From a virus, in IMG/VR virus record IMGVR_UViG_3300047300_000501, positions 1 to 64,000 of that record: a stretch of 64,000 nucleotides of DNA. The stretch is one strand, 5' to 3'. Shown here in pieces: positions 32,301 through 40,243 of this stretch. The translations under genes and the position numbers were made by a program. How positions within the stretch are numbered: the stretch's first letter is position 1; the number at the start of each line of letters is the position of its first letter. The notes under the pieces were generated by a model that worked only from the letters and a program-made list of their open reading frames with translations, made no database searches and had not been told where the DNA came from.

Positions 32301-33140
32301 AAAAATGGGGTTTACTATGACTACAAAACAGACAATCCGTTTAGTATTTATAAGGGAAGTTCTCCATATCTATATCTTACAAGAGATAGCGGAATTCAGG
32401 TAAGAGGAACTTTTGATCCACTTGTCAATAGAGGTTTGGCTATTCCAATTAACAAGTCTTTATCTAATGACTATAAAGTAATGGCGATGCAGGTAGCAGT
32501 CAGATATGATCAAAGTTTTTTCCCATATGCTCCCACATCAATTTTTGAGATTGAAAGCAGAAATGGTGTCATTAAGTTCTTTATGGTTGCAGATAGTCCA
32601 GAGGGTCAAAGAGCAAGGGTATATGCAATAAATGCTAATACAGGAGAACTTGAGGATGGAATTACCTTTTACTTAAATGGCAACATTGTAAATGATCCAG
32701 TATTAACAATTAAAGAATGGGCTTTCATTGGAATTTCTTTCTCTAATCTTCTTAATTTTAATAGTTTTGCTGGAGCCTTTAGGGTTAATGGCCCACTACT
32801 TGTAAACCTAATATCAAACTATAAATCAACCAACTTGCAAGAAGTTCAGACTGTTACAAGAAGGCCCTGGTTTAAGGTGAAGTATTCTGGAGCACTAGAA
32901 CTTGATTGGGATTTCTGGGATTTGGCATATAAATGGCAAGGTGTGCTAGTTTTGTCCTCTACATCCTATTATGGTGCTAACCCTTCAGACATATATAAGT
33001 CGTATGCTGGAACAAATAAAATCCTAGTTGATGACTATAACCAGGCAGAGTCTGCACCAAAAATACTTTCATTTAAAGACTATGAATATAATATTTATAG
33101 TGAAATTGAATGGCAGTCCTCAACGCAAAATGCAGTATAA
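29388..33140 (+). CDS. Large LamG-like virion protein (1250 aa)
   Basis: The start AEKVFAEHPMALWALDD resembles the 'P..yWrLdE' opening of concanavalin-A/LamG structural proteins. LamG-like segments occur near residues 285-405 (YTAEMWIRVNS, GPFIKLKISD, ASLLINGEQV) and 525-640 (AAIYGVFKYTQLDSTEKTLI, LRVYVGGD). The rest is beta-rich with no cysteine clusters. Such folds bind carbohydrate or form tail decoration. Its place before the portal is unusual for a fibre; it is more likely a capsid-vertex or tail appendage. Confidence 0.6.
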   Translation: MSSPSNLYAEKVFAEHPMALWALDDKVDYVSLISENQRNLSSWTVSNALVSSSPSTVDEPFISSNVTKLTGQSSNGIYTVIECIGPDLFNFQDLNHDLGTFAVGSYIYSLNPYIVGLDIGYEYYDSTTGSNIQNLKHYDTSVYDKWLFISETFHIPSDNVEMRPVLKITYINSDTEDAPYEFLVNGITVGQWSEEFNSVSLGVDQISLPTKINLPSLSGVEAKAYGLQESSGYYILDQSSLCAKNSGVPMVYGASNNTIIIPNSNLYPGLIIPGQGFLNNSGKFKEYTAEMWIRVNSSSTTLKRIFGPIASDDGIYVDGPFIKLKISDNIGSFCVGQWTRPMLLHIRITKNSASLLINGEQVISLDFITENLSFPDKEVNGKDNDWLGFYAHDDVSPLELDCVAIYPYQVPILVAKRRFVYGQGVEIPENINSAYSGTSVFIDYPFADYANNYMYPDIGKWSQGIVDNLAIENNVLSLPNYALPTFVSSSKTLAQFNNDNYTIQNEDQNFICLSPNSTWNSTNSYLIFDSINPIAEETAAIYGVFKYTQLDSTEKTLIRIEDQVSGNYLSINLQDSTLKYVLQIGTEKTTVYETSGVLLGDHFTAGINLEKFSNYYGGDVASLLGNRSTLRVYVGGDKDLSNTFKGNIYKVVFDNARNFVSVSDLFNESGVPKEYENIFNQYDTSVLYDAGDSYFGENPSFWQYILDGGSPSSFVTVRVSEHRGSYELVGSTNFDLFSLDINVSSSWEDNIPLTYFAKYVTDAKGKEVYDLDFLQFNINYPAPIKYIEFGEYTSWTYAELMSRYSTPIQRTYSSLDNHLYTGYNNYSDLLTKSSKKYSLDTKKSLVRSYISFQYTADGANSNMNSFKYSVRPDVNTVVKPGTYVVDRDEQGNDIYDNFLNTRYEVVDNSIIYPPSGINFNDLSIVVHLKVDVDSVSKNPLQIRSLQIASQAFNESANEIGTRFGTPIYPYKKNGVYYDYKTDNPFSIYKGSSPYLYLTRDSGIQVRGTFDPLVNRGLAIPINKSLSNDYKVMAMQVAVRYDQSFFPYAPTSIFEIESRNGVIKFFMVADSPEGQRARVYAINANTGELEDGITFYLNGNIVNDPVLTIKEWAFIGISFSNLLNFNSFAGAFRVNGPLLVNLISNYKSTNLQEVQTVTRRPWFKVKYSGALELDWDFWDLAYKWQGVLVLSSTSYYGANPSDIYKSYAGTNKILVDDYNQAESAPKILSFKDYEYNIYSEIEWQSSTQNAV

Positions 33141-33142
33141 TA

Positions 33143-33151
33143 TGGTATACT
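33143..33151 (+). promoter_or_regulatory. Extended -10, leaderless-type promoter
   Basis: TGG-TATACT, 7 bases before the ATG at 33159. The ATG at 33153 is only 1 base away, so spacing selects the second ATG. Confidence 0.55.
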
Positions 33152-33158
33152 TATGGTT

Positions 33159-33563
33159 ATGAATCTTGAAAATCCTAATAAAAAGCGTAAACAGTTGCCC
33201 AAAATGAAGGGGCAAGTTGGTGAATCTAAGGTAAAAGTCATTGAAAAGCACTATGACTGGGGCTTGTATGTATACAAAAAAGCAAATGGTAAATGGTTCA
33301 CTGATGGCAATGGGTCAATTTTAAACATTGAGTCAATGAAGGGTGATATTACTCAGATTGCAAAATTAAGAGATGCTGCAAAGTACTACGGTGATGAGGG
33401 TGATGGAACATGTGTGTTTGTGCCAGGACTTACAAGAATTACAGAAGAAGAGTATTCAGAGCAAAAAGATAGACTAGCACAAGGACTTATCCCATCTATG
33501 AATGACCTTGGTGCTTGGAAGGCTGCTCAAGATACACATGATAAGTATGGAAGTGACGATTAA
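33159..33563 (+). CDS. Hypothetical protein before portal (134 aa)
   Basis: MNLENPNKKRKQLPKMKGQV has a strongly basic N terminus, then VIEKHYDWGLYVYKKANGKW and a C-terminal acidic helix. In this position (just before the portal) phages often encode a small terminase-associated or head protein, but no motif supports a choice. The stop overlaps the portal ATG (TAATG). Start 33159 is picked from promoter spacing. Confidence 0.6.
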   Translation: MNLENPNKKRKQLPKMKGQVGESKVKVIEKHYDWGLYVYKKANGKWFTDGNGSILNIESMKGDITQIAKLRDAAKYYGDEGDGTCVFVPGLTRITEEEYSEQKDRLAQGLIPSMNDLGAWKAAQDTHDKYGSDD

Positions 33564-35170
33564 TGTCTGAAGAGAACGAATATATAATTGGTGCATCTGT
33601 AGATAATTTTCCAGAAGCATCTGATATTTTTAAAGAGCAAGATCCATTTAACAAGACATGGGATGACCTAAAAGCCTTATCTGGTTTAGATAACAATTTT
33701 AAAAGAAGAGCAGCACGTATTGCTAAAGGCGAGGTAACTCCGCAATATCTGGAAAGTTCTTTAGCAGTTAAGTCTGGAAAAGACGGGGCAAAATCAAAAG
33801 AGATTAACCCTGGAAGCATCTATAGAAATGGCTATGGTCTCTTTGATGTTATTACACCACCATGGAATCTTTATGAACTTGCAAACTTCTACGATACATC
33901 TTTTGCAAACCATGCAGCGATTGATGCAAAGGTAGAAAATATTGTTGGCCTTGGTTATGACTTTGAAATCTCTCCAAGAACAATGGTAAAGTTAGAAACA
34001 GCACAACCACAGACTGCATCAAATGCTCGTAAAAGAATTGAACGTGCAAAGATTGAATTAACTGATTGGCTTGAAAGTTTAAATACAGAAGATTCTTTTA
34101 CAACAATAATGGAAAAAATTTATACAGATGTTCAGGCAACTGGTAACGGGTATCTTGAAGTTGGAAGAACAGTTGCTGGACAGATTGGATATATTGGACA
34201 CATCCCAGCAGTAACTATGAGAGTCCGTCGCTTACGAGATGGGTTTGTTCAGGTCATTGGAAATAAGGTTGTTTACTTTAGAAACTTTGGTGCAAAAAAT
34301 CCAAACCCAGTAACATCAGACACAAGACCAAACGAGATTATTCATTTTAAGGAATACTCACCACTAAATACTTTTTATGGTGTACCAGATATTATTTCAG
34401 CAATTAATGCATTGCATGGAGACATGCTTGCGTCACAATACAACATTGATTACTTTAGCAATAAGGCCGTACCTCGTTATGTTGTAACTCTTAAGGGTGC
34501 AAAACTTTCTGGGGAAGCAGAAGACAAGATGTTCAGATTCTTACAAACAGGAATGAAGGGACAAAATCATAGAACCCTTTATATTCCACTTCCAGGAGAC
34601 TCTGATACTAATAAGGTAGAGTTTGAAATGAAGCCAATTGAAAATGGAGTTCAAGAAGGATCATTTGAAAAGTATCGTAAGCAAAATCGTGATGACATTC
34701 TTGTTGCTCACCAGGTTCCTCTTTCTAAACTTGGCGGGGGTGACTCAAATGCAATCGCAGCAGCATTAGCACAAGATAGAACATTTAAAGAGCAAGTTGC
34801 AAGACCTGCACAGAGAGAACTAGAAAAGCCAATCAATAAGATTATTCGTGAACAAACAGACATTCTGCAGTTTAAGTTTAATGAGTTAACTTTGACTGAC
34901 GAAATTGCTCAATCACAAATTCTTGAAAGATATGTTAAGAATCAGATTATGGTTCCTAATGAAGCAAGAACTATTTTGGGTATGCCACAAAGAAGTGGTG
35001 GTGATCAGCCTCTTGAACTTAAGCCACAACAGGCTGCAGACGCAACAACTCAAAGGGCACGTGACACAGAAAGATCTAATAACCAGTCTGATAGTACAGC
35101 AACAGTTTCTGGTCGTAACCCCAAGGGCGAAGGTCGGAAATCTGACGAACTGTCTGAATTGTCCGAATAG
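33563..35170 (+). CDS. Phage portal protein (535 aa)
   Basis: Portal hallmarks are in order: LYELANFYDTSFANHAAIDA (N-terminal helix), VENIVGLGYDFEI, VRRLRDGFVQVI, NEIIHFKEYSPLNTFYGVPD, IISAINALHGDMLASQYNID, then YFSNKAVPRYVVTLKGA and QNRDDILVAHQVPLSKLG. The length is typical. The portal forms the 12-subunit DNA entry ring at one capsid vertex. The C-terminal tail after about residue 490 is Gln/Ser/Thr-rich and probably disordered. No terminase gene lies next to it. Confidence 0.9.
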   Translation: MSEENEYIIGASVDNFPEASDIFKEQDPFNKTWDDLKALSGLDNNFKRRAARIAKGEVTPQYLESSLAVKSGKDGAKSKEINPGSIYRNGYGLFDVITPPWNLYELANFYDTSFANHAAIDAKVENIVGLGYDFEISPRTMVKLETAQPQTASNARKRIERAKIELTDWLESLNTEDSFTTIMEKIYTDVQATGNGYLEVGRTVAGQIGYIGHIPAVTMRVRRLRDGFVQVIGNKVVYFRNFGAKNPNPVTSDTRPNEIIHFKEYSPLNTFYGVPDIISAINALHGDMLASQYNIDYFSNKAVPRYVVTLKGAKLSGEAEDKMFRFLQTGMKGQNHRTLYIPLPGDSDTNKVEFEMKPIENGVQEGSFEKYRKQNRDDILVAHQVPLSKLGGGDSNAIAAALAQDRTFKEQVARPAQRELEKPINKIIREQTDILQFKFNELTLTDEIAQSQILERYVKNQIMVPNEARTILGMPQRSGGDQPLELKPQQAADATTQRARDTERSNNQSDSTATVSGRNPKGEGRKSDELSELSE

Positions 35171-35193
35171 TAAGATATTGTAAAAAAGGGGTT

Positions 35194-35199
35194 TATAAT
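35194..35199 (+). promoter_or_regulatory. -10 element before the protease gene
   Basis: TATAAT ends 3 bases before ATG 35203 and 6 bases before GTG 35206, while an AAAAAAGGGG site lies at 35182-35191. Leaderless (GTG) and Shine-Dalgarno (ATG) starts are both possible. Confidence 0.4.
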
Positions 35200-35202
35200 A
35201 TA

Positions 35203-36513
35203 ATGGTGAGCAATATAACCAAGGCCCATTGGAATTCAGATGGGGAAAATTTACGTCTTTCTATGCCTTTTAGTAAGGTTGACAAGGAAAGAAGAATCGT
35301 ATCTGGGTTTGCATCTCTAGATAACATTGACAAGCAAAATGATATCGTAACAGCAGAAGCATCTATGAAGGCTTTTGCAAAGTTCCGTGGTAATATTCGT
35401 GAAATGCATCAGCCATTAGCAGTAGGCAAGATGATTAACTTTAAAGAAGATAAGTACTTTGATCCAGAATCTAAGAAATTTTATTCTGGTGTTTTTGTTT
35501 CTGCATATGTTTCAAAGGGTGCACAAGATACTTGGGAAAAGGTTCTTGACGGAACACTAACTGGATTTTCAATTGGCGGAAGAATGAATAAGTGGGATGA
35601 CGGTTATGATGAGAAGTCTGATACACAAATTAGAATTATTAAGGAATATGATTTAGTAGAGTTGAGTCTTGTAGATTCACCAGCAAATCAGTTTGCAAAT
35701 ATCGTATCAGTAGAAAAGGTTGACGGCGTGGATGTAGTTAAAGCAGATGAGACAGTTCTAGAGAATGTTTTTTATGATAAAGAAGCAGGACTTGTAATGG
35801 TTTCAGAAAACGAGTCAGAGTTAAACCCAGTAACTGGTAATCCAATGGAAAATATAGGTTTCGTTGAAAAAACGGATAACGAAAAAACAAACATGATAAA
35901 GTTCTTAGTTGATAGTGCTAAAGGCATTAATACTTCTAAGATTAACAAGGAGGTCAATCCTATGACAGAAGCAACAAATGAAGTAGTAGAAGAAATCGTT
36001 GAGAAATCAGATGCTACAGTTGTAGAAACACAGGTCGCTCCAGAGGCTATTGTCGAAGAATCAACAGATGCAGAAAAGGCTATGAAGCCACATGCAGATG
36101 AAGAGACTCCTGCTGAAGATGCTGGTGAAAAGCCAGGAGATGAAGAGGAAGAAGACAAGGCAAAGAAGTCAGATGATATTGCAGCAGTAGTTGCAGATAT
36201 CAAGGACAATCTTACAACAGCCTTTAGCGATCTATTATCAACAGTTAAGTCTTTGCAGGCAGAAGTAGAACTTCTTAAGTCTACAAAGGTCGATGTTGAC
36301 GCAGTAAAGGATTCATTCGAAGCAGTTGCAAAAGATATTGCATCAGCACGAGTTGAATTTAATGAGTTTGGTAAGCGTGTAGATGCTGTAGAAGCAGACA
36401 CCGCTTTCCGAAAGTCTGGCGATCTCGGAGAGATTGTTCAAGACCAACCAGAGATGGTTGAAAAATCCCTATGGGGCGGACGTTTCCTCAAAACAACCGA
36501 TCTATTTAGTTAG
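35203..36513 (+). CDS. Prohead protease with fused scaffold region
   Basis: Residues about 15-175 form an HK97-type (U35) protease: MPFSKVDKERRIVSGFASLD, DIVTAEAS, H69 in MHQPLAVGK, S123 in GFSIGGRM and LVELSLVDSPANQFA. Residues about 250-410 are acidic and coiled (EEEEDKAKKSDD, then FSDLLSTVKSLQAEVELLKS), like a scaffolding delta domain. The protease trims capsid and scaffold during maturation. An internal start with a strong ribosome site occurs at 35962. Confidence 0.88.
   Translation: MVSNITKAHWNSDGENLRLSMPFSKVDKERRIVSGFASLDNIDKQNDIVTAEASMKAFAKFRGNIREMHQPLAVGKMINFKEDKYFDPESKKFYSGVFVSAYVSKGAQDTWEKVLDGTLTGFSIGGRMNKWDDGYDEKSDTQIRIIKEYDLVELSLVDSPANQFANIVSVEKVDGVDVVKADETVLENVFYDKEAGLVMVSENESELNPVTGNPMENIGFVEKTDNEKTNMIKFLVDSAKGINTSKINKEVNPMTEATNEVVEEIVEKSDATVVETQVAPEAIVEESTDAEKAMKPHADEETPAEDAGEKPGDEEEEDKAKKSDDIAAVVADIKDNLTTAFSDLLSTVKSLQAEVELLKSTKVDVDAVKDSFEAVAKDIASARVEFNEFGKRVDAVEADTAFRKSGDLGEIVQDQPEMVEKSLWGGRFLKTTDLFS
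35962..36513 (+). CDS. Nested in-frame scaffold protein (183 aa)
   Basis: Inside the protease gene, AAGGAGG (35947-35953) stands 8 bases before an in-frame ATG at 35962 (MTEATNEVVEEIVEKSDATV). This gives a separate acidic, coiled-coil product equal to the C-terminal scaffold region. The arrangement matches lambda C/Nu3, where the scaffold is made from an internal start. Seen: site and frame. Inferred: that it is used. Confidence 0.65.
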   Translation: MTEATNEVVEEIVEKSDATVVETQVAPEAIVEESTDAEKAMKPHADEETPAEDAGEKPGDEEEEDKAKKSDDIAAVVADIKDNLTTAFSDLLSTVKSLQAEVELLKSTKVDVDAVKDSFEAVAKDIASARVEFNEFGKRVDAVEADTAFRKSGDLGEIVQDQPEMVEKSLWGGRFLKTTDLFS

Positions 36514-36534
36514 AAATCACTTGGAGGTGAAATA

Positions 36535-37683
36535 ATGTCAGAAGAAATTAAGAAAAATCAGCCAGGTACATCTGGTAACATCGGTGGAACAGCACCAGGA
36601 CTCTATCAGGGTCAAGGCGCTTTTGCATCAGGATCAGACGCAGCAGCAAACGTACCAGGTAACTACACCGACGGTGGAGCACTAGGAAACATTCCTACAG
36701 CACTCCTCGGTACTACAGATGGACCAAACGCAGTCAATCCTTCAGGTGATGCCGCTAGCGGAATCCTTCGCCCTGAACAAGCACGTCAGTTTATTGACTA
36801 CGTGTGGGATGCAACTATCCTCGCTCAAGATGGACGTAGAGTCACAATGAGAGCGAACACCATGGAACTTGAAAAAGTTAACGTTGGTGAGCGTGTAATC
36901 CGTTCTGCTGCTCAAGCAATCGGTGATTACACCAACGCTGGAGCAACCTTCTCAAAGGTCGAACTTACAACAAAGAAGATTCGTCTTGACTGGGAAGTAA
37001 CAGCAGAAGCACTTGAAGATAATATCGAAGGTGCAGCACTTGAAGATCACATTGTTCGTCTTATGACAAACGCATTCGGTAATGATATCGAAGATCTTGC
37101 AATCAATGGTACAGGAGACTCTGCAGACGGAGCATTCCTTGGAATCATGAACGGTTTCGTAAACCGTGTAAAGACAGAAGGAGATGCTCATGAAGCAATT
37201 GTCACAGTAGCAGATAATGCCTGGACACCTGAAGTCATGCAGAACATCATCCTTGCAATGCCACGCAAGTATCGTGCTCTCAAGAACAACCTAAAGTTCT
37301 ATGTTGGTACAGATGCATTCCAAGGTATCGTTAAGCATAACGGTACTCTTGCAGATGCAATCGCTGAAGCATTTGCTGGTACTCCAGCAGGTACTCCTGC
37401 AAACCGTCAGGCATACCTTGATGGTAATGGACAGACATTCGGTGGAGCACGTACAACTCGTGTTCTCGGAGTAGACGTTCAGGAAGTTCCATACTACCCT
37501 GCAGGATATGTCGATTTGACATTCCCACAGAACCGTGTATGGGGATTCCAGCGTGACATCACTGTAAACCGTGAATACAAGCCAAAGAAGGATACTGTAG
37601 AATACACAGTCTTCGTTCGCTTTGGTATTCAGTGGGAAGAGCAGGATGCAATCGCATTCGCTGACGCTGCAGCAGACGCATAA
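36535..37683 (+). CDS. Major capsid protein, HK97 fold (382 aa)
   Basis: Located right after the protease/scaffold with GGAGGT 7 bases upstream. Features include LRPEQARQFIDYVWDATILA, GERVIRSAAQAIGDYTNAGA, then TKKIRLDWEVTAEALEDNIE (spine helix region), DIEDLAINGTGD and a C-terminal VNREYKPKKDTVEYTVFVRF. The first 65 residues are Gly/Ala-rich and polar and may be exposed or trimmed. Codons are markedly more biased toward a few triplets than in neighbouring genes, as expected for the most expressed protein. Confidence 0.92.
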   Translation: MSEEIKKNQPGTSGNIGGTAPGLYQGQGAFASGSDAAANVPGNYTDGGALGNIPTALLGTTDGPNAVNPSGDAASGILRPEQARQFIDYVWDATILAQDGRRVTMRANTMELEKVNVGERVIRSAAQAIGDYTNAGATFSKVELTTKKIRLDWEVTAEALEDNIEGAALEDHIVRLMTNAFGNDIEDLAINGTGDSADGAFLGIMNGFVNRVKTEGDAHEAIVTVADNAWTPEVMQNIILAMPRKYRALKNNLKFYVGTDAFQGIVKHNGTLADAIAEAFAGTPAGTPANRQAYLDGNGQTFGGARTTRVLGVDVQEVPYYPAGYVDLTFPQNRVWGFQRDITVNREYKPKKDTVEYTVFVRFGIQWEEQDAIAFADAAADA

Positions 37684-37704
37684 TCTGTAAACAGCAAAGT
37701 TTAG

Positions 37705-37734
37705 GGGGAGTAGGAGTTAACGCTCCTGCTCCCC
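37705..37734 (+). terminator. Hairpin after the major capsid gene
   Basis: GGGGAGTAGGAG (37705-37716) pairs with CTCCTGCTCCCC (37723-37734) with one wobble. The following bases are TTAGCAATTT, so the U-run is poor. It may be a partial terminator or a message-stabilising stem. Confidence 0.55.
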
Positions 37735-37746
37735 TTAGCAATTTAA

Positions 37747-37755
37747 TGATATAAT
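37747..37755 (+). promoter_or_regulatory. Extended -10 promoter with leader
   Basis: TGA-TATAAT, 19 bases before the ATG at 37775. AGGAGG lies in between. Confidence 0.6.
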
Positions 37756-37774
37756 ACTATTTAGGAGGAATAAA

Positions 37775-38215
37775 ATGGAAAATTTAGATAACGCAGTTGA
37801 AGAAACTAAAGTCGATGCTCCTGTTGAAATTGTTGAAACTCCAGTTGTTGAAGAAGTCATCCCAGAACCAGTTAAGGTTGAAGAGGCTCCAGAAGCAGTT
37901 GAAGAGCAAGCAGTTATAGGAACAGATGCCCTTGCTGCATCTACTGCAGAAGTACAGGCAGTAGGCTCAGTGGCAGGTGGAGCAATTGGAGTTGCTTCAG
38001 CACCACGTGCTCCAAAGAAGGAAGCACCAGCAAAGAAGAAGACAGTTAAGGAAACTGTAGCACTTCACTCTACAAAGAATGTTACATGGCCAGGCGTAGG
38101 CAAGGTTTACAAAGGCTATAATATTGTAGATAAGGCTGCTGCTGATCAGTGGCTAACACGTTCACACATCCGTACCGCAACACCTGAAGAAGTCGCTAAG
38201 GAATTCGGTAAGTAA
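37775..38215 (+). CDS. Head-associated acidic/basic protein (146 aa)
   Basis: Residues 1-50 are Glu/Val/Pro-rich, the middle is Ala/Gly-rich, and residues about 80-95 are a Lys-Ala-Pro stretch (RAPKKEAPAKKKTVKET). The last 50 residues form a compact domain (VTWPGVGKVYKGYNIVDKAA, then SHIRTATPEEVAKEFGK), a pattern common to small proteins between capsid and connector in actinobacteriophages. Role in head assembly is inferred from position. Confidence 0.65.
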   Translation: MENLDNAVEETKVDAPVEIVETPVVEEVIPEPVKVEEAPEAVEEQAVIGTDALAASTAEVQAVGSVAGGAIGVASAPRAPKKEAPAKKKTVKETVALHSTKNVTWPGVGKVYKGYNIVDKAAADQWLTRSHIRTATPEEVAKEFGK

Positions 38216-38217
38216 GA

Positions 38218-39129
38218 ATGGAAGTTCTGAGAGTTCCACCTTATCCTTTAACCACTACGTGGCAACTACCTATACCTAATTATGAGTATATTGTGTATGT
38301 TGAGGATTTGGTGGACCACTCAGTTGAAGAAACAAATATTTTTTCAGATGCTAATGGTAAATTAATTTATACACTACCACTAGCAAAAGTTCAGTATGAT
38401 AGAAAACTGTTCATTAAGTTTTATGATACAGAACATGAGCATACCTTATATGAAGAAAACTTGGATATTGTAAGACCATATATTGATCCATCTAAACTTG
38501 GAACTACTGCTTCGGAAATTGCAGAGTATAAAGAATTAGAGATGTTGGCTAGATCACTTATTGACACAGTAATCACTGATGGATTCTATAATACTAAGCA
38601 CATCGTACAAAAGGTAGGAGACGGCTCTGACTATTTTTCAATTTGGGAAGACATTAATAAAGTTTTAAAGGTTTATGAAAATAACGTACTTGTTTACGAT
38701 GTAGATACGCCAGAAAGTAATTTATACGATTATATAGTAACACCAGACAATTCTGCAGTTCAAAGAGTAATTAGTGGTGTATACAATAGAATGGAACAGG
38801 GCGTTATTAATTTACCTACAGCATATGGAGATTTAGCGCACATTGGTTCATCACGCAGAACTGATTTTCCTAGAGGTGCAGACTATGTTTTTGTTTTAGA
38901 TATTGGATACCGTGCTCTTCCAGCAGATATAGAAAAAGCAGCAAAGATGCTTATTGAAGATTTAAAGTGCGGAAAGTTAGATTATTATACAAGGTCTGTA
39001 ACTTCTTATGGATCTGACCAGTATAAGATTCAGTTTGATAAGACAATGCTAGAAGGAACTGGCAATAAGATTGTTGATAGGATTCTAGAAAAATATGTAG
39101 TTACAATCCCTAAGCCAGGAATAATCTAA
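38218..39129 (+). CDS. Head-tail connector protein (303 aa)
   Basis: The first 85 residues are beta-rich (YPLTTTWQLPIPNYEYIVYV). The rest is helical/mixed with EIAEYKELEMLARSLIDTVI, typical of the neck 'adaptor' family that sits under the portal, then VFVLDIGYRALPADIEKAAK and MLIEDLKCGKLDYYTR. The latter pattern is that of the gp6/gp15-type connector. Overlaps the next gene by TAATG. Confidence 0.7.
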   Translation: MEVLRVPPYPLTTTWQLPIPNYEYIVYVEDLVDHSVEETNIFSDANGKLIYTLPLAKVQYDRKLFIKFYDTEHEHTLYEENLDIVRPYIDPSKLGTTASEIAEYKELEMLARSLIDTVITDGFYNTKHIVQKVGDGSDYFSIWEDINKVLKVYENNVLVYDVDTPESNLYDYIVTPDNSAVQRVISGVYNRMEQGVINLPTAYGDLAHIGSSRRTDFPRGADYVFVLDIGYRALPADIEKAAKMLIEDLKCGKLDYYTRSVTSYGSDQYKIQFDKTMLEGTGNKIVDRILEKYVVTIPKPGII

Positions 39130-39575
39130 TGGAGTGTCAGGGAAAAGACTTTATATTTCCCATGCAAGTGGATGTTTTTTATCCTATTGTAGAACAGGGA
39201 GCCTATGGAAATGTTAAGAAGCAGTGGATGCTCAATAAAACAATTGCATGCCATTTTACTACTGCTGGATTAAAGGCAAAGGAAGAGATTGTTCCAAATG
39301 TTAACATCACACAAGACACCATGCTTATTGGTAGAGTCAAGTCAGATATTAGAATTTCAAATTTGGATTCTGGCACATCGTTAACAAATGTAGTTCTTAC
39401 CAATATACAAGATAGAAACTGCAATCCTATTTATATGGAAACATCTGGAGTACGTGCAGGCAAGTCAACTATTTTTGAGGTTGCATCACAAGAACCTTTT
39501 GTTGGTCCATTTGGTAATGTTGAATATTATAAATTAGTTCTACGCAGATCTGAAAATCAGGCGGTAGACATATGA
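39129..39575 (+). CDS. Head closure / head-tail joining protein (148 aa)
   Basis: MECQGKDFIFPMQVDVFYPI with KKQWMLNKTIACHFTTAGLK and a beta-rich remainder. Third gene after the capsid in a conserved connector order; a stopper role is inferred from position and size. Four-base overlap (ATGA) with the next gene. Confidence 0.6.
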   Translation: MECQGKDFIFPMQVDVFYPIVEQGAYGNVKKQWMLNKTIACHFTTAGLKAKEEIVPNVNITQDTMLIGRVKSDIRISNLDSGTSLTNVVLTNIQDRNCNPIYMETSGVRAGKSTIFEVASQEPFVGPFGNVEYYKLVLRRSENQAVDI

Positions 39576-40243
39576 TATCAGTTAAGATTAATGACAAGCA
39601 CCTTATGAGAGATCTAAATAATATTATTAATTACTCATTTGGATTTTTAGAAGGCATCAATAAGGGCAAGAAAGTATTTCTAGATAACCTAGGTAAAGAT
39701 ATCACAGAGATGGTCAAAGAGTTTGTAGACTCTAGCGCAAGAGTAAATCCATCTAGGCTACATCATATTTATGAGTGGTATCAAACAGGTAGCCCAGAAG
39801 CAAGACTGTTTGATATTAATTATACTGTTAGTAATCTTGGCCTTTCTTTTAAGTCTACTCTTTCTCAGTCACGTACAATTAAGAATGGATCAACTACCCC
39901 ATTCTATGACAAAGCAAGAATCATGGAAGAGGGCATGCCAGTTACCATTGCTCCAGTAAAAGCAAAAGTCTTAAACTTTGAGATTGATGGAGAAGAAGTA
40001 TTCACTAAAGGTCCAGTAGTTGTGGACAATCCTGGAGGAGATACACAGGGTGGCTTTGAGTCTGTAGTTGATCAGTTCTTTAATCAATACTTCTCACAAG
40101 CATTTTTACGTAAATCTGGTGCACTATCAGAATTAGAAAATGTACAAATTTACAAGAATAACTTTGCTGCTGGTTCAAGGCAGGGAAGAGGAAAGGGCAT
40201 TGAAACTGGCTATCGCTGGATAGTAAATGCAAAGGTATCATAA
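39572..40243 (+). CDS. Tail/neck completion protein (223 aa)
   Basis: Helical N terminus (GFLEGINKGKKVFLDNLGKD ITEMVKEFVDSSARV in pieces), then HHIYEWYQTGSPEARLFDIN, a segment often seen in HK97 gp10-like neck proteins. C-terminal residues are basic (AAGSRQGRGKGIETGYRW). Assignment rests mainly on gene order between connector and tail-tube genes. Confidence 0.6.
   Translation: MISVKINDKHLMRDLNNIINYSFGFLEGINKGKKVFLDNLGKDITEMVKEFVDSSARVNPSRLHHIYEWYQTGSPEARLFDINYTVSNLGLSFKSTLSQSRTIKNGSTTPFYDKARIMEEGMPVTIAPVKAKVLNFEIDGEEVFTKGPVVVDNPGGDTQGGFESVVDQFFNQYFSQAFLRKSGALSELENVQIYKNNFAAGSRQGRGKGIETGYRWIVNAKVS

Noticed and set aside
29388-33563. Terminase large subunit before the portal
   Set aside because: Neither gene in this interval shows Walker A/B or nuclease motifs; the terminase must be outside the window.
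35772-36401. Minus-strand 209-codon frame in the protease/scaffold gene
   Set aside because: Ser/Thr/Ala-rich antisense of an acidic coiled-coil sequence. It is an effect of codon composition and has no ribosome site or neighbours on that strand.
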